Shown: positions 1 through 5,429, counted from the first letter of the stretch. The stretch: 5,772 bases of DNA from CAYPLH01 sp964411505 (GCA_964411505.1 CAYPLH010000115.1:1-5772); one strand, 5' to 3'. Notes: generated from the letters alone by a model not told the origin. Made by a program: numbers and translations.

Positions 1-81
1 CACCTAAAAGTTTCGCTATCATGTGTGCGACTACTATGGGGGAGTGAACAGTAACTCTTTATCAAAAAACCATTTAAGCAT
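1..81 (-). pseudogene. Short reading frame downstream of the decayed gene, probably frameshifted and cut by the window edge
   Basis: On the minus strand, an ATG at 81-79 follows the stop codon of the neighbouring decayed gene by 12 nt. It has a good ribosome-binding site (GGCGGTGG) at 4-nt spacing, as expected for the second gene of an operon. The frame reads MLKWFFDKELLFTPP and then meets TAG at 36-34, just after a run of five C. If the C run had one more base, the frame would continue IVVAHMIAKLLG to the window edge. I infer that this gene either broke by slippage in the C run or is a 15-residue leader-like peptide. The product is not recognised. The site is clear but the interpretation is weak. 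Confidence 0.3.
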
Positions 82-93
82 AATACCACCGCC

Positions 94-411
94 TTACATT
101 ACAGTGATATTGATGGTGACATCCTGTTTTTCTTCGACCATTGCGCGAGTTAGAGCTGCACCATCACCAAACCCATTAGCATAATAATGGACTGATTGCA
201 GGCATATAAGCTGATTCATAGCGTCAGCAAACTGTGTAAGCTGGATTTTCCCGCTCCCCGGAAGCTGTTCGGTGAGGATGTTAAAGAGATCACATAGAAG
301 CCTGTGAATTTTGACTGCCTCATCTTTCCTGTTAAATTCCTCTGCCAGCTATGCGATTCTATCTACGTTATAATCGATAGAAAACTTCTTTTTAAATATA
401 TTTTTTATCAT
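94..411 (-). pseudogene. Decayed small cytoplasmic protein with an in-frame amber stop (possibly DUF6809-like)
   Basis: Starting at ATG 411-409, the minus strand reads 105 codons to TAA (96-94) with a single interruption, TAG at 351-349 (codon 21). The start is supported by an AAAAGGTG ribosome-binding site, a 5' hairpin and an upstream promoter. The conceptual product begins MIKNIFKKKFSIDYNVDRIA and then continues as a mostly helical, signal-less protein with the motif YYANGFGDGAALTRAM near its C-terminus. That Tyr-x-x-Gly-Phe-x-x-Gly pattern resembles the C-terminal motif I remember from DUF6809 proteins, small clostridial proteins of unknown role. This is recall, not a search result. A second reading frame with its own ribosome-binding site starts 12 nt downstream, suggesting a former operon. 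Alternatives are a sequencing error or amber readthrough. Confidence 0.6.
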
Positions 412-434
412 GAGCCACACCTTTTCCTTTCCTT

Positions 435-467
435 GTGCGTTTTTTGCTTTAGCAAAAAAAATCGCAC
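435..467 (-). promoter_or_regulatory. Hairpin in the 5' leader of the decayed gene
   Basis: GTGCG followed by TTTTTTGC pairs with GCAAAAAA and CGCAC across a TTTA loop, with a small bulge of about three bases on one arm. In the minus-strand transcript it ends about 23 nt before the ATG at 411, just upstream of the ribosome-binding site. It could be a leader stem, an mRNA-stabilising hairpin or a leftover terminator. The pairing is directly visible; the role is inferred. Confidence 0.45.
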
Positions 468-490
468 GCGCATAAAATCCGCCGGAGGCA

Positions 491-522
491 ATATAATAAC
501 CTCGGTAACGAGGTTATTATAT
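491..522. repeat. Perfect 14-bp palindrome with GTAA loop, sharing arms with the hairpin at 4049-4117
   Basis: ATATAATAACCTCG and CGAGGTTATTATAT form a perfect 14-bp inverted repeat around GTAA. The 13-nt arm ATATAATAACCTC recurs exactly inside the long hairpin at 4049-4117. Here the right arm supplies the -10 element of a minus-strand promoter, so the dyad could act as an operator. It has no adjacent T tract, so it is a poor intrinsic terminator. It may belong to a dispersed family of intergenic palindromes. Confidence 0.7.
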
Positions 523-544
523 CATACACATAAGCGTCTATAAA
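516..544 (-). promoter_or_regulatory. Extended -10 promoter for the decayed gene
   Basis: On the minus strand TTTATA (544-539) is separated by 17 bp from TATAAT (521-516), and TGA directly before the -10 gives an extended -10 (TGn). The predicted start near 509 gives a leader of about 100 nt to the ATG at 411. The -10 lies within the palindrome at 491-522, so binding of a dimeric repressor there would block transcription. The promoter is a consensus match and the repressor idea is inference. Confidence 0.5.
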
Positions 545-827
545 CTACATATGCGTTCGACAAAATTCAGGTTGAACCCGGTACCCTTGCAAAGGAAGCG
601 CAGCGACTGAGCTTGTTACAGTTAAACAGTATTTCCGGAGATGTTTGGACTGAGTTGTAAGTGGCAGCGTTATAGTTCAGATGTCTCTGTAGCTATTAAA
701 TGAACAATCAGCTCTAATACAACTATTTACAGAGAGGTCTAGAACAACACAGTTCAAAATGCCGATGCATTAATAAAAACTATAACAACATAAGTACATA
801 AAATACTATAACAATACTAAATAACCA
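545..827. other. Gene-free region with a short open fragment
   Basis: No gene with a start and ribosome-binding site is seen here. On the plus strand, frame 544-660 stays open for 38 codons between two stops. It includes VEPGTLAKEAQRLSLLQLN and spans the 40-bp repeat. The local GC content is higher than in the flanks, and the peptide looks like a protein C-terminus, but it has no start and is too short to identify. A weak dyad (ATAG, CAGA / TCTG, CTAT) lies around 675-698. Positions 700-827 turn AT-rich and lead into the promoter at 828. Confidence 0.4.
579..618 (+). repeat. 40-bp direct repeat, left copy
   Basis: This copy matches 3914-3953 in the same orientation over 40 bp with one mismatch (A at 591, G at 3926). 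About 55% of its bases are G or C, well above the surrounding DNA. It contains two adjacent dyads: CCTT-GCA-AAGG (585-595), and AAGC, CAG, loop CGA, CTG, GCTT (596-614). The mismatch falls in the first hairpin loop, so both copies keep the fold. It could be a recombination site, the end of a mobile element or a fragment of a shared coding sequence. Confidence 0.85.
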
Positions 828-856
828 TTTACAAAAAATTCTATATATTATATAAT
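828..856 (+). promoter_or_regulatory. Strong sigma-A promoter for the secreted protein / lipoprotein unit
   Basis: TTTACA (828-833) and TATAAT (851-856) are separated by exactly 17 bp, five of six and six of six matches to the housekeeping consensus. Transcription should start near 863, giving a leader of about 90 nt before the start region at 953. This is the best promoter match in the window and probably also serves the lipoprotein gene at 1520. Confidence 0.8.
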
Positions 857-940
857 GGGAACATAAATAAGACGAAATGTTAATATATGCATTTGAAAGG
901 GTATAGGGAAACCAATCTGATTTAAAAGAAAATAATGGAA

Positions 941-1069
941 GGGGTGGACTAAATAAAAAAGAAAACCATTTCAATCCTAATCATAATATTAATGGTATTT
1001 ACACTAACAGCAACTTCGTTTGCTGAAATACAATACTACGGTGATTGCTATATATGTGGAAAGATATGA
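941..1069 (+). other. Ribosome-binding site and out-of-frame signal peptide of the 1020-1457 protein
   Basis: GGGGTGG (941-947) sits 5 nt before ATA at 953. From ATA the frame reads KKKTISILIIILMVFTLTATSFA, a textbook signal peptide with a lysine-rich head, a hydrophobic core and a T-S-F-A cleavage site near 1024, then continues 14 codons to TGA at 1067. The expected start codon is ATA rather than ATG, and the codon before it is TAA. The long downstream reading frame is in the next register (+1), overlapping from 1008. Removing one A from GAAA at 1025-1028 would join the signal peptide to EYNTTVIAIYVERYD. I infer that this is the true N-terminus of the next gene, separated by a one-base insertion and a start-codon change. 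A 36-residue secreted peptide ending GDCYICGKI is a less likely alternative. Confidence 0.55.
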
Positions 1070-1457
1070 TAAAACGAATTATCTAAATATTAGTGAAAAA
1101 AGCAACCTCCAAAAAAAATTATTAGATGCTTCACTTTTATGTTATGACTATAAGTTATTTGATTACAACTCTTATATAGAAGAATTTAACAATTACAAGT
1201 TGAGCACATCATTAAAAGACATTGATATTTATGAAGTAAAAAAGATTCAAGATATTGTTTCTGTAAAAGCGAAGGCTTATGTTTCATCTAAAAGTGATAC
1301 TATGAAAGATTGGAATCAAGAGACATTTTATAATCTTAACTTTTTCTTAGAAAATAAGGGATTTTGTGCATACTTAATAAATTATATCAAGGAAGTAGAA
1401 ACACATATTAAATTGAGTAACGATGATGAGGAACATCATGATCATCATTTGCATTAA
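1020..1457 (+). CDS. Secreted protein of unknown function with a His-rich tail; N-terminus frameshifted
   Basis: This frame is open from 1008 to 1457 (145 residues if the TTG at 1020 is counted). The TTG has no ribosome-binding site. The real start is probably near 953, where a ribosome-binding site and signal peptide lie one register away, so the gene appears disrupted. The body, about 130 residues, is rich in Lys, Asp, Tyr and Asn and has no transmembrane segment, so it is predicted to be an exported mixed alpha/beta protein. The C-terminus is striking: DDEEHHDHHLH has five His and five acidic residues in eleven, a plausible metal-binding tail. The pattern loosely recalls the N-terminal region of secreted clostridial amidase-type proteins, but I cannot assign a family. 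A strong promoter lies upstream and the lipoprotein gene starts 62 nt downstream, so co-transcription is likely. Confidence 0.6.
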   Translation: MLKYNTTVIAIYVERYDKTNYLNISEKSNLQKKLLDASLLCYDYKLFDYNSYIEEFNNYKLSTSLKDIDIYEVKKIQDIVSVKAKAYVSSKSDTMKDWNQETFYNLNFFLENKGFCAYLINYIKEVETHIKLSNDDEEHHDHHLH

Positions 1458-1519
1458 ATTTATATGTTAATAATATAAATAAAATCCGCAAACAACAGGA
1501 ATTTTTAGGAGTTGGTTTT

Positions 1520-3517
1520 ATGAAATTCAAATTAATTATTTTTTTATCTTTACTGCTTGTGATGTGCTCATGCGGCGCTGACAGTTCAAGTGACATAAAT
1601 AGTACAGTTAATCGGGAATCAGGCGGGATTACTATTTTGAGCAAATTGCATATATACGATATATTCGATATTGTTGTTGATAACGATGGAAGTAATATTT
1701 ACATAGCCGATAAGGAACACATTTTAATAACTGACAAAAACGGGAATAAAAAAACTGAGATAAAGGGGTTTTCGAACTCTACCTGTTTAGCACTGGGCAA
1801 CAACAGTCTGTATGCACTCGATAGAAGAGAAGGCGGTGACATAATAAAGGAGTTTAGTCTGAATGGAAAGCTAAAGCAGGAGATTTCTATAAACACTAGT
1901 ACAAACAATGTGATTAAAATTGATTATGCAAATGGCAACTTGATACTTCTTCAATATGATAAAAGCATGGGAAAGAGTACCCTGTCAATATTAAATCTGA
2001 AAAATAAATTAATGAAACCGATTGCGCTTAATGTGGAAAATGTAGATGGATTTACAGTATACAAGGATAATTCATTATTAATTGGAGCTCTTAGTGAAGC
2101 ACCCTATGGCAAGTTAATTATTTATGACTTTGAAAAAGGTGAAATAATTGAAGAATTTAGGAACAGTCCGGAAATGCATTTTTCTGATCTAATATTCGAT
2201 AAAAATGATAACATGTTATATTACACCAATTGGGCATTGTACAAACACGACTTTACAAACGATGAAATAGACAAGTTTATTGACCTTAGGCAATATACGG
2301 GGTTTGCTTTTACCAGAATAGTCAGCGATGCAAATTCATTTTATCTGTTAGACAAAGTGGAAGATAGGATTTTTTGTATTGGCAAGAATATTATAGGCGA
2401 AGAACCGCAAAACACCCTTACAATTGTTTCGCGCTTCCATATAGATTTTAAAGAGGCAGTAGAAGTATTCAAAAAAGCTAATCCTAATTGTGATATTGTC
2501 TATAAATTTAAGGGGATTAACGACTTGAAAGTTTCGGTTATGGCCGGCAACAAAGATATGGATATAATCTATGTAGATTCATTTACTTTTTTTGATTTTG
2601 TCAGAAGTGGTGCAGCTATTTCATTAGATAGATATCAGAATATTAGAGAGCAGCTTACATACATGTCTGACGGAATAGAAAACTTATGTAAGTTTAATGA
2701 CAAATTAGTCGGAGTTCCTGCATGGATAGAGATGTATGCATGGGAGACCAACCAGGAACTGTTAGACAAAATAGGTTCGGATTTGCCGGAGGAAAACTGG
2801 GACTGGTATGATTTTTATGAATATGCCAAGCTTGCCCGCAGGGATATTAACGGTGACGGAACAAAAGATACATACATTATTGAGGGGAGAGCGGATTACC
2901 CTCCCTTCCTACAACAATATAATTCTGCTTATATAGACCTTGTAGAGGGAAAAGCTTCTTTCAATAATGATGAATTTAAAAGTTTGCTAGCGTTATGGAA
3001 GAAAATGTGGGACGAGGATTTAATAATGGCAAGCAATAAATATTTAAGCATTAAAATGAAAGACAACATTGTATTTAATTCATGTTTATGCTCATTAGCA
3101 ATGGCTGAAAAGACCATTATTAATCCTCCTGCACTTTGGGAGGGGCAAAAGTCATACCCTGCAAGGCTAAATTTGCTTTGCATTAATTCATTTTCCCCAA
3201 AAAAGGACTTGGCTGCGGAATTTTTGTCGGTATTTTGTTCCAAAGAGATGCACAAAAAAATTAGTCTTTCAAGCTTTATGGCTTTGCAGGATGACATTTC
3301 AATTTACCTTCCAAGTACAAGTAATTTTTCTAAATCCAATGAAAAGAACATTGAAATCTTTAAACATATGCTTAAGTACAGTGCAAGAGAAAAGGATATT
3401 TTTGATATGAGGCAGCATCTGTTTGGGACAATAGGAGATTATATGAGAGGCGATATTGCGCTGGACAAAGCAGCTACCTTGATTGATGACAAAGCAAACA
3501 TGGTGCTTGGAGAGTGA
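1520..3517 (+). CDS. Lipoprotein: predicted beta-propeller fused to an ABC-type extracellular solute-binding domain
   Basis: The 665-residue product starts at ATG with AGGAG (1507-1511) 8 nt upstream. Residues 1-18 form a lipoprotein signal (hydrophobic LIIFLSLLLVM, lipid-modified Cys probably C18, possibly C16), followed by a Ser/Asp linker, so it should be tethered to the outer membrane face. Residues about 37-290 contain repeated beta-strand units (for example NDGSNIYIADK, NNSLYALDRREG, KDNSLLIGAL, DNMLYYTNWALYKHD) typical of propeller or NHL/WD-like domains. Residues about 297-660 match family 1 solute-binding proteins: NTLTIVSRF start, FNDKLVGVPAWIEMYAWETN (392-411), then NWDWYDFYEYAKLAR (426-440) and DINGDGTKD (442-450), a calcium-loop-like motif common in sugar-binding members. 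Usual family length is about 400-450, so the propeller is the extra part. No permease or ATPase is adjacent, so it may be an orphan receptor or sensor. The ligand is unknown; an oligosaccharide is a guess. Confidence 0.9.
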   Translation: MKFKLIIFLSLLLVMCSCGADSSSDINSTVNRESGGITILSKLHIYDIFDIVVDNDGSNIYIADKEHILITDKNGNKKTEIKGFSNSTCLALGNNSLYALDRREGGDIIKEFSLNGKLKQEISINTSTNNVIKIDYANGNLILLQYDKSMGKSTLSILNLKNKLMKPIALNVENVDGFTVYKDNSLLIGALSEAPYGKLIIYDFEKGEIIEEFRNSPEMHFSDLIFDKNDNMLYYTNWALYKHDFTNDEIDKFIDLRQYTGFAFTRIVSDANSFYLLDKVEDRIFCIGKNIIGEEPQNTLTIVSRFHIDFKEAVEVFKKANPNCDIVYKFKGINDLKVSVMAGNKDMDIIYVDSFTFFDFVRSGAAISLDRYQNIREQLTYMSDGIENLCKFNDKLVGVPAWIEMYAWETNQELLDKIGSDLPEENWDWYDFYEYAKLARRDINGDGTKDTYIIEGRADYPPFLQQYNSAYIDLVEGKASFNNDEFKSLLALWKKMWDEDLIMASNKYLSIKMKDNIVFNSCLCSLAMAEKTIINPPALWEGQKSYPARLNLLCINSFSPKKDLAAEFLSVFCSKEMHKKISLSSFMALQDDISIYLPSTSNFSKSNEKNIEIFKHMLKYSAREKDIFDMRQHLFGTIGDYMRGDIALDKAATLIDDKANMVLGE

Positions 3518-3645
3518 GATTCGGAATTACTGTTGTTTATAATCCTCACCAACTTTAAACTTTCTAATTGAATAATTCTCACTGTTATAGTACCTGACTT
3601 TGGTATTAGACATTCAAAAATGGCGTTAGCAAAATAAAAACCGAG

Positions 3646-3683
3646 AAGCTGCTGTAGTTTATATTGAAATCAGCATCTTTTTT
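3646..3683 (+). terminator. Probable intrinsic terminator after the lipoprotein gene
   Basis: AAGCTGCTG (3646-3654) pairs with CAGCATCTT (3671-3679) with one mismatch, across a 16-nt loop, and is followed by a T run ending at 3683. It lies about 130 nt after the lipoprotein stop. The large loop makes it a moderate candidate. The intervening 3518-3645 shows no gene. Confidence 0.45.
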
Positions 3684-3714
3684 AGTATGTAAGAATTTGA
3701 TTTATATTTTATAC

Positions 3715-3972
3715 TTAAACATGGATTTTATCTGTGTCTTCGTCAGATGATGATTCGTAAGAGGAAGCCCCGGATTCGCCATACTCACTTTTCTTTGCCT
3801 TAAAATCCTCGTCAAGCAGAACCCACACTTTTTCCTTTTCAGAAAGTCCTTTGACGGTCTTTGAAAACAGATATCCATCACCATTCATTTTTGAAAAGGC
3901 GATGTTCTCTGCACGGTACCCTTGCGAAGGAAGCGCAGCGACTGAGCTTGTTATTTGCAGGATGAAAATCAT
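3715..3972 (-). CDS. Hypothetical protein fragment, 5' end replaced by the 40-bp repeat
   Basis: The frame encodes 85 residues from ATG 3972-3970 to TAA 3717-3715. Residues 7-20 (ITSSVAALPSQGYR) are encoded by the 40-bp repeat in reverse. No ribosome-binding site lies at a usable distance; the nearest AAAGG is about 16 nt away and serves another frame. From residue 21 on, the sequence looks like genuine protein: AENIAFSKMNGDGYLFSKTV, then SEKEKVWVLLDEDF, ending in an acidic Ser-rich tail (SSYESSSDEDTDKIHV). I infer that the repeat truncated a longer gene and that this is its surviving C-terminal part. The family is not recognised, and there is no signal peptide or transmembrane segment in the surviving part. 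It may be untranslated. Confidence 0.45.
   Translation of the reverse strand: MIFILQITSSVAALPSQGYRAENIAFSKMNGDGYLFSKTVKGLSEKEKVWVLLDEDFKAKKSEYGESGASSYESSSDEDTDKIHV
3914..3953 (+). repeat. 40-bp direct repeat, right copy
   Basis: This is the second copy of 579-618, 3335 bp downstream in the same orientation, with G at 3926 instead of A. Its dyads are CCTT-GCG-AAGG (3920-3930) and AAGC/GCTT enclosing CAG-CGA-CTG (3931-3949). On the plus strand both copies read GTLAKEAQRLSLL before diverging, and the mismatch is synonymous in that frame (GCA/GCG). Just downstream, GGATGA (3958-3963) is inverted as TCATCC (3985-3990). Confidence 0.85.
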
Positions 3973-4048
3973 GTTGCGCTGTTGTCATCCTTTTCAGCTG
4001 GATGATGTGAGTTTAATATTCAGTTAAAACAAATGTAGAGGTTTATAA

Positions 4049-4117
4049 GCATCTTAAAAAACAGGATATAATAACCTCCATACATGGAGGTTATTATATC
4101 CTGTTTTTTTAAGATGC
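4049..4117. terminator. Long bidirectional terminator hairpin containing the shared palindrome arm
   Basis: GCATCTT, six A and ACAGG-type sequence on the left pair with the right arm through GATGC, giving about 33 bp interrupted by one extra T, with a tiny central loop (CCAT-AC-ATGG). The core A6-CAGG...CCTG-T7 has the A-tract/stem/T-tract form of an intrinsic terminator in both directions. It lies about 50-60 nt after the stop of the minus-strand membrane gene (4170), which it should terminate. The arm ATATAATAACCTC is identical to that of the palindrome at 491-522. Confidence 0.8.
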
Positions 4118-4169
4118 ATGAAATATACCTGATATGAATTAAATATAATACGTAAATTCTGAAGTTCTA

Positions 4170-4931
4170 TCAGGATGAATTCGCGTTTTTCGTTGTAGTG
4201 TTAGCTCCTCGAATAAATACCCAAGCAACAAAGGTGAAAATTGACATCATTGACATGATGAGAGAAGACACAGAAAAAATGGGGACAAATAAATCGGGAG
4301 ACAAATAAACACCACTATTGTATAATCTACGATCAACGCATAAAGTAGAGAGCCGAATCCTGTTACTCCTCGTCAACCATAATTGATACCCTTCTTTTAC
4401 ATGAGCTTCATTAGCGATTACCCATGAGCGTGCAACATTAAATAATTCGTCCATCCTAACATAGAGAAGTTCATTGGATATGCCAGTATCTGTAGCAAAT
4501 GGATATGCAATTCGCCAACCTGCAACATCCGTTGGTAGACTGTCCAAACCATAACCAACTTCAACTGAAAGTGAATTACTGTCTTTTTTGACAAAAATAC
4601 GTTTCCCCTTATCTATTATATAAGCAGGCGATTGATCCCCTATCGCATAATAGTAATGTATCTTTACAGGAGTACTTACCACATTTGTTAGATTATATCC
4701 GAGTGGTGCTACTATAGATGAAAAGAGATCTTCCACATTCGAAAGATTAATAACTCTGCCCTCAAGGGCTTCTTTGTAGTTGTAAGCCTCTGGATTATGA
4801 GAATAATTATTTGACAACTTGAAATTATACCTCAGAGACATAACAGTTCGGACAGCAATGACGAGTAAAAGGAATAGGGTTATTATTAAAAATATCACTT
4901 TCATTACCCTAAATAAAACTTTTGTGTTCAT
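4170..4931 (-). CDS. Membrane protein of unknown function with N- and C-terminal transmembrane segments
   Basis: The product has 253 residues. The ATG at 4931-4929 is preceded by GAGGTG at 7-nt spacing. A hydrophobic segment at residues 9-28 (VMKVIFLIITLFLLLVIAV) and another at about 215-240 (VPIFSVSSLIMSMMSIFTFV) bracket a central domain of about 185 residues. With a basic N-terminus inside, that domain would be extracellular. It contains VKIHYYYAIGDQSPAYIIDKG, a Gly/Asp-rich stretch (VEVGYGLDSLPTDVAGWR) and an amphipathic region (MDELFNVARSWVIANEAHV); Cys is nearly absent (one). No catalytic motif or known family is recognised. It is the second gene of a pair: the upstream 65-codon gene ends 12 nt before its start, and a strong terminator follows. 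The tight pairing suggests that the two products act together at the membrane. Confidence 0.85.
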   Translation of the reverse strand: MNTKVLFRVMKVIFLIITLFLLLVIAVRTVMSLRYNFKLSNNYSHNPEAYNYKEALEGRVINLSNVEDLFSSIVAPLGYNLTNVVSTPVKIHYYYAIGDQSPAYIIDKGKRIFVKKDSNSLSVEVGYGLDSLPTDVAGWRIAYPFATDTGISNELLYVRMDELFNVARSWVIANEAHVKEGYQLWLTRSNRIRLSTLCVDRRLYNSGVYLSPDLFVPIFSVSSLIMSMMSIFTFVAWVFIRGANTTTKNANSS

Positions 4932-4943
4932 GATATCGCACCT

Positions 4944-5141
4944 CTAGTTTGTTTTATATGCCTCTAAAGCAGGCTCTTGCGCTTCCATTTCACGCTGCAC
5001 TTTCTCTGGAATCATATGTTCAAAAACCGTAGCACCATTTTCGTAATCTATGGCTGATGTACCAGCAAATGAAGCTGTTACTACTACTAAAAGAATCACT
5101 AAAAAAATAATACCTAGTAGTTTTTTTTGTCGAGTAAACAT
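4944..5141 (-). CDS. Small exported or membrane-anchored protein, partner of the downstream membrane gene
   Basis: The product has 65 residues. ATG 5141-5139 is preceded by AAAGGAAG at a normal distance. The N-terminus is basic (FTRQKK), followed by a hydrophobic stretch at residues 8-25 (LLGIIFLVILLVVVTASF) with possible signal-peptidase sites at S-F-A (24-26) or T-S-A (28-30). The rest, about 35-39 residues, is acidic and helix-forming (EKVQREMEAQEPALEAY). It is therefore either a small secreted peptide or a single-pass protein with an external acidic tail. Its TAG is 12 nt from the next ATG, whose ribosome-binding site nearly abuts the stop, indicating an operon. No family is recognised and no obvious promoter was found directly upstream. 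Confidence 0.75.
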   Translation of the reverse strand: MFTRQKKLLGIIFLVILLVVVTASFAGTSAIDYENGATVFEHMIPEKVQREMEAQEPALEAYKTN

Positions 5142-5375
5142 ATTTAATCTCTTCCTTTCGTTAATAATTTTTAAACATTTGATCGGTTATCTTATGAGTT
5201 TTCACTCGGAGACCTAATAAATACCATAGTCTATCCGCCTCCCTCTCTTATCTTTCATCTGATGTAATTCATCTTAGATTTTCCATTTGCTTTGAAATTG
5301 AATGTTTTTGCTAGTACAATTCATCTGCAGTCATGTGATCTGGCATAATGCATCTTTTTGCAGTATCATTTTGAT
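5142..5375 (-). other. Mostly non-coding leader region with a possible decayed reading frame
   Basis: No intact gene is seen. Minus-strand frame 5247-5161 reads EREADRLWYLLGLRVKTHK and on to FKNY-stop without a start codon, ending 20 nt before the 65-codon gene. Upstream in the same frame, stops (TAA, TGA, TAG) separate ITSDER, QKHSISKQMENLR and KRCIMPDHMTADELY. These could be remains of one gene, but AT-rich DNA gives about this many stops by chance. A GAGGGAGGC site at about 5238-5247 precedes an 11-codon ATG frame (MVFIRSPSENS). Confidence 0.2.
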
Positions 5376-5429
5376 TAGTGGTTAAACGCTGTTCTGATTA
5401 GTACGATCGCAGGGAGCCTGCAACCACTA
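5376..5429. repeat. Nested dyad element (possible structured RNA)
   Basis: TAGTGGTT (5376-5383) and AACCACTA (5422-5429) are perfect 8-bp inverted arms. Inside, directly against the right arm, GCAGG-GAG-CCTGC (5409-5421) forms a second hairpin, leaving 25 unpaired bases. On the minus strand this would fold as an outer helix stacked on an inner hairpin in the leader of the membrane-gene pair. ACTAATCA on the minus strand occurs twice around it. The pairing is visible, the function is not; it matches no riboswitch I know. Confidence 0.4.

Noticed and set aside
304..543. Plus-strand 79-codon open frame
   Set aside because: It runs opposite the decayed minus-strand gene, its leader hairpin and the palindrome, has no ribosome-binding site, and its composition reflects AT-rich antisense DNA.
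780..974. Minus-strand 64-codon hydrophobic frame
   Set aside because: It lies antisense to the promoter, leader and signal peptide of the plus-strand gene. Its Phe/Tyr/Ile-rich composition is what AT-rich antisense gives, and no ribosome-binding site is seen.
1458..1519. Separate promoter or attenuator between the secreted-protein and lipoprotein genes
   Set aside because: Only a weak TTGCAT-16-TAATAT match and an A/T-only dyad are present. Co-transcription from 828 is the simpler explanation.
2929..3297. Minus-strand 122-codon frame inside the lipoprotein gene
   Set aside because: It is a shadow of the solute-binding domain, which has clear family motifs on the plus strand.
5376..5429. 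Integron attC-like site, suggested by GTTAAAC at 5381
   Set aside because: The core motifs are in the wrong order and the partner site does not match RYYYAAC. No integrase is present.
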